Origin: Nocardia pneumoniae NBRC 100136
Lineage (GTDB): Bacteria > Actinomycetota > Actinomycetes > Mycobacteriales > Mycobacteriaceae
Length of the DNA: 64,000 bases
Assembly: GCF_000308755.1 (NCBI RefSeq)
Contig: NZ_BAGF01000032.1
Location: 1-64,000 of the forward strand
Direction of reading: 5' to 3'
Shown: positions 20,728 through 31,585 of the stretch, in pieces
How the letters are laid out: each line of letters opens with the position of its first letter
How positions within the stretch are numbered: position 1 is the first letter of the stretch
The notes under the pieces: model-generated
What the model was told of the DNA's origin: nothing
Seen by the model: the letters and a program-made list of their open reading frames with translations, nothing else
Database searches by the model: none
Position numbers and translations under genes: made by a program

Positions 20728-21900
20728 ATGAAACGCCTCGTTGTGTGTTGCGACGGCACGTGGAAGGCCGAGTCGAGCAGCACGGTATCGAACATCATCA
20801 AGATCGCGCAGACGATACGGTTCGACGCGCCGGGGCCCGCGGGGGAGACGATCCAGCAATGGGTCACCTACGTGTCCGGCCCCGGCGCCCGGGGCTTCCT
20901 CTCCGACCGCCTGATGGGCGGCGCCTTCGGGCTCGGACTCGAGGCGAACCTCTCCTCCGCATACTGGCATCTGGCCCTGAACTGGGAAAAGGGCGATGAG
21001 ATCTACATTTTCGGCTTCAGCCGCGGCGCCTTCACCGCCCGCAGCCTGGCCGGGCTGATCAGCCGCGTCGGCATCATGACCCCGGAAGCGATGATCAACG
21101 GCAAGTACCCGGAGGCGTTGCGGATCTATCGGCAGCGCCCGCCCGCGAAGACCCCGGACAACCCGGATCCGCCGGAGCCCGCCCACTGGAAGGAGTTCCG
21201 CCGGAAGTACGCCAGGAAGGCCAAGATCGACTTCCTCGGCGTGTTCGACACCGTCGGCGCGTTGGGCGTGCCAGGGCTCACGTCGCTTCGGCACCGGTTC
21301 CACGACGTCAAGCTCTCCCGCGACGTGCACTGCGCCCGGCAAGCCCTGGCCATCGACGAGCGGCGGCGCAACTTCGAACCGTCAATGTGGGAGGTGCCGG
21401 TCGAACCGACGGTGAAGTACCGTCGCGGATTCGAGCGGGTCAAGCAGGTGTGGTTCCCCGGCGTGCACAGCGACATCGGCGGCGGCTACGCCGAATGCGG
21501 CCTGTCCGACGTCACGCTGCAGTGGATGGTCCGCGAGGCGGAGTCGGTCGGGCTCGCGTTCGACCGGGACCGGCTGGCGGAGCTGTCGAAACGCTGCGGC
21601 ACCGCGGGCGGGGACCACATGCGGCTGCACGACTCGCTCGGCATGGGCTACCGGCTCCTGAATGTGGTCCGCACGCTGCGCCGCCCGCGCAGCCGCCGCT
21701 TCCACTGGGATTCCTGGCGCCGGATGGCCACGCCGACCGACCAGGGCATCCGGCTGGCCTCCAGCACCCAGGACGCGCTGGACTACCATCCGGCGAACCT
21801 GCGGCGGTGGCGCGAGGAACTCGGCGGCCTGTTCCCGGAGGAGCTGTTCGAGAAGGTCGACGCGGTGACCGACGCGTCGGCGTGCTCAGCGGACCAGTAG
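20728..21900 (+). CDS. DUF2235 alpha/beta hydrolase (phospholipase-like)
   Basis: The 390-residue protein opens with RLVVCCDGTWK, the DUF2235 signature, and has nucleophile S98 in IFGFSRGAFTAR, D174 in GVFDTVGALG and H247 in FPGVHSDIGGGY, a plausible triad. The family includes type VI secretion phospholipase effectors such as Tle1, but no secretion genes are nearby and no signal peptide is visible, so a cytoplasmic hydrolase is likelier. A GGGAGGATGAGG ribosome binding site precedes the ATG. Its 3' end overlaps the convergent treY stop by 15 bases. Confidence 0.82.
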   Translation: MKRLVVCCDGTWKAESSSTVSNIIKIAQTIRFDAPGPAGETIQQWVTYVSGPGARGFLSDRLMGGAFGLGLEANLSSAYWHLALNWEKGDEIYIFGFSRGAFTARSLAGLISRVGIMTPEAMINGKYPEALRIYRQRPPAKTPDNPDPPEPAHWKEFRRKYARKAKIDFLGVFDTVGALGVPGLTSLRHRFHDVKLSRDVHCARQALAIDERRRNFEPSMWEVPVEPTVKYRRGFERVKQVWFPGVHSDIGGGYAECGLSDVTLQWMVREAESVGLAFDRDRLAELSKRCGTAGGDHMRLHDSLGMGYRLLNVVRTLRRPRSRRFHWDSWRRMATPTDQGIRLASSTQDALDYHPANLRRWREELGGLFPEELFEKVDAVTDASACSADQ

Positions 21901-24324
21901 CGCGACCGGCAGCCGGGCGAACACCTTCTCCAGCCGGGCCCGGCCCTGGAACGTGTGACCGGTCAGCCGGTCGGTCCAGTTGCCCGCGGGCAGGTCGAGA
22001 AACGTGTCGCCCCATCCGGTTTCGGCCAGGCCCACGCTGTGCCGGGTGGCGGCGACGATCACCTCCGGGGCTTCGCCCGCGCGGCCGCGCGCGTAGGACA
22101 CCACCTTGCTCGCGTGGTCTCCGGTGGCGAACAGCGGCCGATAGCTGCCGCCGACGAAGCAGTCGGGACGTTCACGGCGCAGCCACAGCGCATACGCGAC
22201 GATCCACATCTTCGCCGCGCCGGTGGTGTCCAATGCCGGTGTGCCGGTGAGTGATTGCAGCATGCCCGCGCGGGCGGCGAAGTCCACCGGACGGCGGTTG
22301 TCCGGGTCGACGAGGGAGTCCTCCCACAGCTCGCAGCCCTGGTAGACGTCCGGGATGCCGGGGCCGCACAGCTGCAGCAGCTTCTGCGCCAACGAGTCCG
22401 ACCAGGCGTGCGGCGCCAGCTCGTGCACCAGGTCGCCGAGTTCCGAGCCGACCGGACCGTCGATCACCGCGTCCACCCAGGCGTGCACGGCGGCCTCGAA
22501 TTCGGCGTCCGGCTCCTCCCAGGAGGTCTTGACGTTCGCCTCCCGGATCGCCTTCTCGGCGAACACGTGCAGGCGTTCCCGCAGGCCCGGCACCGACCCG
22601 GCGGGGCGGCCGTCCGCTGGCCACACGCCGAACATGTTCTGCAACAGGAACAGCGCGGTCGCGCCGTCCGGGGCCGGCGTGGTCTCCAGCCAGGATTCGA
22701 CATTGCGCGCCCAGGTCTGCGCGGCCTGGGACAGCACGCCGATGCGGGCGCGCACGTCCTCCCCGCGTTTGGTGTCGTGCGTGGACAACGTCGTCATGGT
22801 CGCGGGCCAGCGCTGCGCGCGTTGACTGTTGGACAGGTGGAACTCGTTGAGCGAGTGGCCGAAGCGGGCCGGGTTGCCGCCCACCTCCTGCAACGAGACC
22901 AGCCGCCCGGCCTGATAGAACATGGTGTCCTCGACCGCCTTGGCGGTCACCGCCCCGCACACCTGGCTGAAGCGCACCGCCGCGTCCGAGTCGGCGGCCA
23001 GCGCAGCGACCAGCACCGCCAGCGGGGCGGTGAGCTCGTTGTTGCGTTTCTCCACTTCGGCGATCACCGCGCCGACCATCCCGGCCAGCGGCGCGTAGTC
23101 GGCCCGGTACACCGGCATGAACGCCAGCACCTCGATGGTGGCGTTGGTCAGTGCCATGGTGTCGAAGCTCTCGGCATGGGCGTCCTGCTTGATCGCGGCG
23201 ACCAGCCGCCGGATCTCCGGCGCCAGAATGCTTTCCGCGACCGCCCGCTTGATCCGGTGCTCGGTCTCGCCGATCCACGCGCGATCGCTGCCGTGCCCGG
23301 CGACCCGCCGCGACAGCTCGGTGAGCGCCGGTTCGCCGCGCGGGTCGATCAGCACGCCGCCGAAGTCGGCCAGCGCCTCGTAGCCGGTGGTGCCGTCCAC
23401 CGGCAGCGTCTCGTCCAGCGGCTCCCGGTTGGCCAGGATCTTCTCCACCAGCAGCAGCCGGTGCGGGCCGATGAGCCTGCGCAGCCGGATGAGGTAGCCG
23501 ACGGGGTCGGACAACCCGTCCGGATGGTCGACCCGCACGCCGTCGATCAGATCGTGCTCGCACCAGGCGGCCAGTTCACGGTGGGTGACGTCGAAGACCT
23601 CGGGGTTCTCCTGGCGCAGCGCGGCCAGGCTGCTGACCGCGAAGAATCTCCGATAGGTGCACAACCCGGCCTTCCAGCTCACCAGCCGGTAGTGCTGCTT
23701 GTCGTGGATGCGCAGCGCGTTGTCGCCGTCGGTGCCGGGCGCGATCGGGAAACGCAGATCGTGCAGCGCCAGCATGGGTTCGGCGCCGGAACGGTCCACG
23801 GTGAGCGCGGCGGGGTCGTTCTCGCTCTGCAACACCGGCAGCGCCAGCCGTCCGCCCGCGCCGTTGCCCGGGCTCCAGTCGATGTCGAAATAGTGCGCGA
23901 ACCTGGACTCCTGGCCGTTCCGCAGCACATCCCACCACCAGGCGTTCTGCCGTGGGTCGGCGACGCCGACGTGGTTGGGCACCAGATCCACGATCAGGCC
24001 CATGCCGCGGCTGCGCACTTCGTCGGCGAGCGCCTTGAGGCCGGTCGGGCCGCCGAGTGCGGCGGAGACCGTGGTCGGGTCGGTGACGTCGTAGCCGTGC
24101 GTGGAACCGTGCGTCGCGGTCAGGATCGGCGACAGGTAGAGGTGCGAAATGCCCAGCTGCTGAAGGTATTCGGCGATAGCGCGGGCTTCGGCGAAGGTCA
24201 GCGCGTCCGGTCGCAGCTGTAGCCGGTAGGCGCTGCGGATCGTCGTCTGGCGGGCGGGCTTGCGGCGCAGGGATACCGGATCGGTCACGTGCATCTCGGT
24301 GGAATCGGGTGCGGTCATCGGCAT
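21886..24324 (-). CDS. treY: Malto-oligosyltrehalose synthase
   Basis: The 812-residue GH13 enzyme converts the reducing end of malto-oligosaccharides to a trehalose linkage. Signatures are YRLQLRPDALTFAEA then LGISHLYLSPILTA near the N-terminus, DLVPNHVGVADP, the nucleophile region VRVDHPDGLSDP, VEKILANREPL and a C-terminal GIPDVYQGCELWEDSLVDPDN. It starts 5 bases after the treX stop, so the two form one operon; a second ATG two codons in is an alternative start. TreZ, the next enzyme, is encoded elsewhere on the opposite strand. Confidence 0.94.
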   Translation of the reverse strand: MPMTAPDSTEMHVTDPVSLRRKPARQTTIRSAYRLQLRPDALTFAEARAIAEYLQQLGISHLYLSPILTATHGSTHGYDVTDPTTVSAALGGPTGLKALADEVRSRGMGLIVDLVPNHVGVADPRQNAWWWDVLRNGQESRFAHYFDIDWSPGNGAGGRLALPVLQSENDPAALTVDRSGAEPMLALHDLRFPIAPGTDGDNALRIHDKQHYRLVSWKAGLCTYRRFFAVSSLAALRQENPEVFDVTHRELAAWCEHDLIDGVRVDHPDGLSDPVGYLIRLRRLIGPHRLLLVEKILANREPLDETLPVDGTTGYEALADFGGVLIDPRGEPALTELSRRVAGHGSDRAWIGETEHRIKRAVAESILAPEIRRLVAAIKQDAHAESFDTMALTNATIEVLAFMPVYRADYAPLAGMVGAVIAEVEKRNNELTAPLAVLVAALAADSDAAVRFSQVCGAVTAKAVEDTMFYQAGRLVSLQEVGGNPARFGHSLNEFHLSNSQRAQRWPATMTTLSTHDTKRGEDVRARIGVLSQAAQTWARNVESWLETTPAPDGATALFLLQNMFGVWPADGRPAGSVPGLRERLHVFAEKAIREANVKTSWEEPDAEFEAAVHAWVDAVIDGPVGSELGDLVHELAPHAWSDSLAQKLLQLCGPGIPDVYQGCELWEDSLVDPDNRRPVDFAARAGMLQSLTGTPALDTTGAAKMWIVAYALWLRRERPDCFVGGSYRPLFATGDHASKVVSYARGRAGEAPEVIVAATRHSVGLAETGWGDTFLDLPAGNWTDRLTGHTFQGRARLEKVFARLPVALLVR

Positions 24325-24329
24325 TCGGG

Positions 24330-26450
<2,121 letters not shown>

Positions 26451-26457
26451 GGCAACG

Positions 26458-26463
26458 ACAGTA
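26458..26463 (-). promoter_or_regulatory. -10 element of treX, probable leaderless promoter
   Basis: TACTGT on the minus strand ends 7 bases before the treX ATG, so the transcript would begin at or within a base or two of the start codon. No ribosome binding site is present. Confidence 0.45.
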
Positions 26464-26509
26464 GCGGCAGCCGGGCGCTTGCCTGTGCGGGTGGTTCTGG
26501 CTGGGGAAG

Positions 26510-27058
26510 TCAGGCGAGGTCGGAGCCGTTTTCCAGCCAGCGGCGCCGGTAGCCGAGACGCACGGCGATGCTCGCCAGGCCACCCAGCACGATCCGTTGC
26601 AGCCGGGCCGGGATGCCCCCGAGGTAGCCGTCCTGGTACTCCCACAGCAAGGCGAGCGCGAGCGGATCGCGTGGCACCCTGCCCCGGGTGGTCTTGCCCG
26701 CGCGGTCCAGATTGTGCCAGAGCTGGAACATCTCCCAGTGCCGCAGCGGTGGCCGGATCTCGTGATCGATCACCGTGTCGGGGGCCTCGCTGACGAACTC
26801 GTGTACGACACCAGCCGGTGCCGTGACCGTGTCGCCGGGGTGGGCGACGATCTCGGTGCCGTCGACGGTGAATCGGAGTCGACCCTGCCGGACGGTCCAC
26901 CGCTCGCTGAGCACCGGATGCCAGTGCGGGCCCGCCTGGCGTTCCGCTCGCGGCAGCACGTGCTCGAGCCGCAGGTAGGGGCCTTGCTCGTCGGCGCTGT
27001 CGGCGACCAAGGTGACGCGGTGCCCGCTGCGGAAGGTGAGTGTCCGTGCATCTCGCAT
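26510..27058 (-). CDS. Cupin-domain protein
   Basis: The 182-residue protein has a single cupin barrel (about residues 10-105). Metal-binding motif 1 is PHWHPVLSERWTVRQGRLRFTV in two parts (G-P-H-W-H-P-V-L then E-R-W), and motif 2 is HPGDTVTAPAGVVHEFVS. A helical C-terminal tail follows (MFQLWHNLDRAGKTTRG...). The reaction or ligand is not known; the tail resembles that of actinobacterial cupins found with regulators. Its 5' end overlaps the 5' end of the truncated MarR gene on the other strand by 19 bases. Confidence 0.75.
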   Translation of the reverse strand: MRDARTLTFRSGHRVTLVADSADEQGPYLRLEHVLPRAERQAGPHWHPVLSERWTVRQGRLRFTVDGTEIVAHPGDTVTAPAGVVHEFVSEAPDTVIDHEIRPPLRHWEMFQLWHNLDRAGKTTRGRVPRDPLALALLWEYQDGYLGGIPARLQRIVLGGLASIAVRLGYRRRWLENGSDLA

Positions 27059-27375
27059 ACCTCGACCCGGCCGGGTCGAGGGTCACCGCACTGGCGGAAG
27101 CCGCCGGGATGACCCAGCAGTCGATGGGCGAGCTGGTGACCCACCTGGAACGATGCGGACTGGTGGTGCGCCAGGTCGACCCGGCCGATCGCCGGGCGCG
27201 GGTGGTGCGGGTCACCGAGGAGGGGCAGGCCGCGCTGGAGCTGGCGGCCGAGCGGATTCGCGACATCGAGCGCAGGCTCGCGCGGACATTGGGTCAGAGC
27301 CGTCTCGCGGAGTTACGAACGGCGCTGGTTCAGGTGGACACGACGCTGGCGGCGGATCGAGCGGATGCCGGATGA
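27040..27375 (+). pseudogene. 5'-truncated MarR-family regulator
   Basis: The 111-codon frame encodes the winged-helix core of a MarR protein: LTALAEAAG-type helix, the recognition helix MTQQSMGELVTHLERCGLV, the wing RQVDPADRRARVVRVTEEG and the C-terminal dimerisation helix. The N-terminal dimerisation helix of about 35-40 residues is missing: a TGA codon precedes the first GTG directly, and the upstream bases belong to the cupin gene. A GGAAGG sits 4 bases before that GTG, so a short product might still be made, but a MarR protein without its first helix would probably not dimerise normally. Confidence 0.55.
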
Positions 27376-27538
27376 CGGGCGGTGCGGGGTCTGCTCGACG
27401 AGCTCGAAGCCCGTGCGCTGGGAGATCCGCTACGCCGCGGTGAGCACGTCGTTGTCTCCCAACATGATCCAGCCGCACTCGGCGGTCCGCATTCGGCTGC
27501 GCCGGACTCGACGCGTACGCGCCCGGTTCGAATGCTAA

Positions 27539-27555
27539 CTTGAACAGCGTTCAAG
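27539..27555 (+). promoter_or_regulatory. BioQ box before bioA
   Basis: CTTGAAC-AGC-GTTCAAG is a perfect palindrome with 7-bp arms. It overlaps the end of a TAACTT -10 type hexamer (27536-27541) and the expected transcript start. It matches boxes before bioF and bioB and the TGAAC-N3-GTTCA operator described for BioQ in related genera. Confidence 0.8.
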
Positions 27556-27591
27556 CCCCGGGTGGGCCGGGGCCGCGACGCGAGGATTCCT

Positions 27592-28872
27592 GTGGCACTG
27601 ACCCCTGACGAGATCACCGCCCTCGACGCCGAGCATGTCTGGCATCCCTACGGCGGCTTCCCCGCCAGCACCGAGCCGCTGGTGGTGGCGAGCGCCGCGG
27701 GCACTCGGCTGACCCTGGCCGACGGGCGCGAGCTGGTCGACGGCATGAGTTCCTGGTGGGCCGCCATCCACGGCTACCGGCATCCGGTGCTGGACGCGGC
27801 ACTGCTCGCGCAGTCGCGGCGGATGAGTCACGTGATGTTCGGCGGGCTCACCCACGAGCCGGCGGCCCGGTTGGCCGAGCTGCTGGTCGAGTCGGCGCCC
27901 GCCGGGCTGGACAAGGTGTTCCTGTGCGACTCCGGCTCGGTGTCGGTGGAGGTCGCGGTCAAGATGTGTCTGCAGTACTGGCGTTCGCTGGACAAGCCGC
28001 GCAAGCGGCGGCTGCTCACCTGGCGCGGCGGCTATCACGGCGACACGTTCACCCCGATGAGCGTGTGTGACCCGGAAGGCGGCATGCACGCGCTGTGGAC
28101 CGACATCCTGGCGGATCAGCTCTTCGCGCCCGCGCCGCCGCGCGAGTACCGGCCCGAATACGTCACGGAGCTGGAGCGCATGCTCGTCGCGCACGCCGAC
28201 GAGCTCGCGGCGGTCATCGTGGAGCCGATCGTGCAGGGCGCGGGCGGGATGCGCTGGCATCACCCCGGCTACCTGGCCGACCTGCGCAGGCTGTGCGACG
28301 AACACGGCGTGCTGCTGATCTTCGACGAGATCGCGACCGGATTCGGTCGCACCGGAACGCTTTTCGCCGCGGATCGAGCGGGTGTGAGCCCGGACGTGAT
28401 GTGCGTCGGGAAGGCGCTGACCGGCGGCTACCTCACCCTGGCCGCCGCGCTGTGCACCGCGCGGATCGCCGAGACGATCAGCGCGGCACACGGCGGCCTC
28501 ATGCACGGGCCGACCTTCATGGGCAACCCGCTGGCCTGCGCGGTCGCGGTCGCCTCGATCGAGTTGCTTCGCTCGCGCGACTGGCGCGGCGAGGTGGCGC
28601 GGATCGAGGCCGAGCTGGAGGCCGGGCTGGCCCCGGTGCGTGGCCTGCCGGGTGTGGTGGAGGCGCGGGTGCTCGGCGCGATCGGCGTGATCGAGCTGGA
28701 CCGTCCGGTCGACATGCGCTCCGCGACCGACGCGGCGGTCGCGGCCGGGGTGTGGCTGCGTCCGTTCCGCAATCTGGTGTACACCATGCCGCCGTTCATC
28801 AGCACGCCGGACGATGTCGCGACGATCACCGCCGGGATGCGGGCAGCGGTCGCCGCGCAGTCCGAGCGGTGA
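27592..28872 (+). CDS. bioA: Adenosylmethionine-8-amino-7-oxononanoate aminotransferase
   Basis: The 426-residue class III aminotransferase makes 7,8-diaminopelargonate from KAPA with SAM as amino donor. It shows HVWHPYGGF at the N-terminus, [13 protein letters not shown], the PLP-contacting D245 in [14 protein letters not shown] and the Schiff-base K274 in [10 protein letters not shown]. The GTG start has CGAGGA upstream and begins at the family N-terminus; the open frame continues upstream through the operator. It is separated from bioF by a gene on the other strand, so bioA has its own BioQ-controlled promoter. Confidence 0.95.
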   Translation: MALTPDEITALDAEHVWHPYGGFPASTEPLVVASAAGTRLTLADGRELVDGMSSWWAAIHGYRHPVLDAALLAQSRRMSHVMFGGLTHEPAARLAELLVESAPAGLDKVFLCDSGSVSVEVAVKMCLQYWRSLDKPRKRRLLTWRGGYHGDTFTPMSVCDPEGGMHALWTDILADQLFAPAPPREYRPEYVTELERMLVAHADELAAVIVEPIVQGAGGMRWHHPGYLADLRRLCDEHGVLLIFDEIATGFGRTGTLFAADRAGVSPDVMCVGKALTGGYLTLAAALCTARIAETISAAHGGLMHGPTFMGNPLACAVAVASIELLRSRDWRGEVARIEAELEAGLAPVRGLPGVVEARVLGAIGVIELDRPVDMRSATDAAVAAGVWLRPFRNLVYTMPPFISTPDDVATITAGMRAAVAAQSER

Positions 28873-28998
28873 GCTCCGTCAAGCGGTCCAGGGCGGGAGG
28901 ATTGTGCCGTCGCTGTCCGGGCGTCCCGGCCCGCGCGCCCGCCGCGGCGGGGAGATGGCGGTGAAGCCCTCTCTCGAACCGGTTCGGCGCTCCCTGAG

Positions 28999-29313
28999 TC
29001 AGTCGCGTGCGCGACGACGGGCATCGGCGATCTCCGGACGATCGCTGTCGGACAACACTTCCCAGACCCGGAAGATGCAGTGGTAGTCGTCGGACCAGCC
29101 GCGCACCATCAGCAAGTAGGTGTCGCCGTCACGCAGGACGACCCGGCGGCCACGCAGTTTGGGATGCTCGGGGGTGTAGGTCGGCAGCACGCAAGCCAGC
29201 TTGGCCAGTGCCTGCGCCCGCGTGCCGACCACTTCCGCGAGTATGCGGGGTGACCAGCGCTTGTGATCGCCCGAGCCCGTTGTTTCCTCGACGACTATCG
29301 CCCACCGCGGCAT
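28999..29313 (-). CDS. Conserved hypothetical protein between bioA and bioF
   Basis: This 104-residue soluble protein begins MPRWAIVVEETTGSG and contains YTPEHPKLRGRRVVLRDG and LMVRGWSDDYHCIFRVWEVL. I associate this pattern with small actinobacterial proteins of unknown role. A GGAGGAAG site lies 7 bases before the ATG, so it is well supported as a gene. It is antisense to, and interrupts, the bioA-bioF-bioD direction, with its start 97 bases before the bioF box. No link to biotin metabolism is visible. Confidence 0.75.
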   Translation of the reverse strand: MPRWAIVVEETTGSGDHKRWSPRILAEVVGTRAQALAKLACVLPTYTPEHPKLRGRRVVLRDGDTYLLMVRGWSDDYHCIFRVWEVLSDSDRPEIADARRRARD

Positions 29314-29410
29314 CCGGCTTCTTCCTCCGGAGTGAAGCTTCGTCACCGCAGGCCGGTGACGCCACCAACGATGGAACAACGGTACCAGCCGCGCCCGTGA
29401 CTGGCCGTCC

Positions 29411-29431
29411 TGAACGGTGTTCAAGTATGCT
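29411..29431 (+). promoter_or_regulatory. BioQ box and leaderless promoter of bioF
   Basis: The box TGAAC-GGT-GTTCA (29411-29423) lies 2 bases before a TATGCT -10 hexamer (29426-29431). The GTG start of bioF follows 8 bases after the hexamer, leaving no room for a leader; the GGAG between is too close to serve as a ribosome binding site. The repressor would sit between -10 and -35. Confidence 0.75.
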
Positions 29432-29439
29432 GCGGAGCT

Positions 29440-30588
29440 GTGACTACCGATCCGTTGAGCTGGCTGGACGAGCGCGCAGCCGCGCGCGTGGCCGCGGGGC
29501 TGCGCCGTGAGCTGCGGCCGCGCGCACCGCGGACGCCCTCCATCGACCTCGCCTCCAACGACTACCTCGGGCTGGTCCGCCACCCGGAGGTGATCGACGG
29601 CGCGATCGAGGCGGTGCGCCGCTGGGGCGCGGGCTCGACCGGGTCCCGGCTCGTCACCGGCACCACCGCCGAGCACGAGCTGCTGGAGACCGAGCTGGCC
29701 GAATTCGTCGGCGCCGAAGCCGGACTCGTGTTCGCCTCCGGGTACGCCGCCAATCTGGGCGCGGTCACCGCGCTCTCCGGGCGCGGCTCGCTGGTGGTCT
29801 CCGACGCGGGCAGCCACGCCTCGCTGGTGGACGCCTGCCGCCTGTCGCGGGCCCGGGTGGAGATCGCGCCGCACCGCGATGTGAGCGCGGTGGACCGGCT
29901 GCTGGCGCAGCGCGCCGAGGAACGCGCGCTGGTGCTCACCGATTCGGTGTTCAGCGCCGACGGCGACCTCGCGCCGCTGGCCGAGTTGCATCGGGTGACC
30001 AGGGCCAATGGCGCGGTGCTCGTCGTGGACGAGGCGCACGGCCTCGGCGTGCGCGGCGCGGGCGGGCGCGGGCTGGTGCACGAACTCGGGCTTTCCGGCG
30101 CGCCGGACCTGGTGATCACCGCGACGCTGTCGAAATCCCTTGCCGCGCAAGGCGGTGTGGTGCTGGCCAGTGCGCGGGTGCGCGCCCACCTGATCGATGC
30201 CGCGCGCACGTTCATCTTCGACACCGGACTCGCGCCCGCTGCCGTCGGCGCCGCGCGGGCCGCGTTGCGCCTGTTGCGCTCCGAGCCGGAACTGGCCGGG
30301 CGGGTGCTGGAACGCGCCGCGGACATCGCCAGGATCGCCGGTGTGCCCGCCCCGGATTCCGCGGTGGTCTCGGTCGTGCTCGGCCCCGCGCAGGTGGCCT
30401 TCGACGCGGCTCAGGCGTGCCGGGCGCGCGGTCTGGACGTGGGCTGCTTCCGTCCGCCGTCGGTTCCGGAGGGCACCTCGCGTTTGCGGCTGACCGCACG
30501 GGCCGACCTCACCCCCGCCGAACTCGGCACCATCGCAACGGTCCTCGGCGAGGTGCTGGCCGAGGCGCGAGGAGCGGTGCCAGCATGA
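29440..30588 (+). CDS. bioF: 8-amino-7-oxononanoate synthase
   Basis: The 382-residue alpha-oxoamine synthase condenses pimeloyl-thioester with alanine to KAPA. Features are [11 protein letters not shown] (residues 35-45), [14 protein letters not shown] (63-76), D198 in [12 protein letters not shown] and the PLP lysine K232 in [13 protein letters not shown]. Length fits the family. The stop overlaps the bioD start by 4 bases (ATGA), so bioF-bioD form a coupled operon. The promoter appears leaderless and under BioQ control. Confidence 0.95.
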   Translation: MTTDPLSWLDERAAARVAAGLRRELRPRAPRTPSIDLASNDYLGLVRHPEVIDGAIEAVRRWGAGSTGSRLVTGTTAEHELLETELAEFVGAEAGLVFASGYAANLGAVTALSGRGSLVVSDAGSHASLVDACRLSRARVEIAPHRDVSAVDRLLAQRAEERALVLTDSVFSADGDLAPLAELHRVTRANGAVLVVDEAHGLGVRGAGGRGLVHELGLSGAPDLVITATLSKSLAAQGGVVLASARVRAHLIDAARTFIFDTGLAPAAVGAARAALRLLRSEPELAGRVLERAADIARIAGVPAPDSAVVSVVLGPAQVAFDAAQACRARGLDVGCFRPPSVPEGTSRLRLTARADLTPAELGTIATVLGEVLAEARGAVPA

Positions 30589-31259
30589 CCATCCTGCTGA
30601 TCACCGGAACCTCCACCGACGTCGGCAAAACGGTGGTCACGGCCGCCGTCGCCGCTGTCGCCGCGGCGGACGGCCGCTCGGTCGCGGTGTGCAAACCGGG
30701 CCAAACCGGTGTCGCGGTCGGCGCACCCGGCGATCTCGCGGAGATCCAGCGCCTGACCGGCGTCTCCCGGACGCTGGAACTGGCCCGCTACCCGGATCCG
30801 CTGGCGCCCGACACCGCCGCCCGCCGGGCCGGTCTGCCGGAGCTGACCCTCGCCGAAACCGCCGCCGCCATAGACTCCCTCACCGGCGCCGACCTGGTCC
30901 TCGTCGAAGGCGCGGGCGGATTGCTGGTGCGCCTGGGTGATTTCACGCTGCTGGACCTGGCCCAGAAACTCGGCGCACCCGTCCTGCTGGTCACCGCCGC
31001 CGGTCTCGGCACGCTCAACCACACCGAACTGACCACCCGCACACTGCAGTCGGCGGGCGTGCGGTGCACCGGCCTGGTCATCGGTTCCTGGCCCGCCGAC
31101 CCCGACTTGGCCGCTCAGTGCAACAGAACCGACCTGCCCAGGATAACCGGCGTCGACCTGGTCGGCGCGATACCCGAGGGTGCGGGCCGATGGGACCGCG
31201 AGCAGTTCACCGCTGCCGCTCCAGGCTGGTTCGATCCCGTCTGGTCGGTCGTCGGGTGA
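30585..31259 (+). CDS. bioD: Dethiobiotin synthetase
   Basis: The 224-residue P-loop enzyme uses ATP and CO2 to close the ureido ring of dethiobiotin. It has the Walker A motif GTSTDVGKT at residues 8-16, KPGQTGV near 38, [11 protein letters not shown] near 105 and the nucleotide-specificity motif [10 protein letters not shown] near 166. It overlaps bioF by ATGA and is the last gene before the accessory block; in mycobacteria bioB also lies some distance beyond bioD. Confidence 0.94.
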   Translation: MTILLITGTSTDVGKTVVTAAVAAVAAADGRSVAVCKPGQTGVAVGAPGDLAEIQRLTGVSRTLELARYPDPLAPDTAARRAGLPELTLAETAAAIDSLTGADLVLVEGAGGLLVRLGDFTLLDLAQKLGAPVLLVTAAGLGTLNHTELTTRTLQSAGVRCTGLVIGSWPADPDLAAQCNRTDLPRITGVDLVGAIPEGAGRWDREQFTAAAPGWFDPVWSVVG

Positions 31260-31585
31260 GTTGCGGACCCGAGACCTTCCCTCCAGCGAAAGCGGTGGGC
31301 TCCTAGAGGGATCGCGCCCGAGGACAACGAATCGGCTGGCGGATGTCGCTCGGCAAGTTTGCCGCGGAGGCCGCGGCGCCGCGGGAATCCATTGTGCGCC
31401 TGCCGAATTCGGCGGAGTTTGCGCCGCCGGGTGGAACCCGCCATGCCGCCGATGTGATCGGAGCCAATCGTAATATATCCGTTACATCGAACGGGTGAGC
31501 CAACGGATAACGGCACGTTTAATGGTGTACCAACAAGCACGTAACCTACATGCAACCTGCGATCCAGGTCTGCGAGGTGAGACGT
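31260..31585. other. Intergenic junction at the left edge of the accessory block
   Basis: No gene is evident in this 326-base stretch. From about 31440 it becomes A+T-richer than its surroundings (runs such as CGTAATATATCCGTTAC), with a TAATAT hexamer at 31471 that could be a promoter. A 12-bp palindrome GCCGAATTCGGC lies at 31402-31413, followed by a CGGCG/CGCCG stem. No integrase, tRNA or clear attachment repeat was found. Confidence 0.4.
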
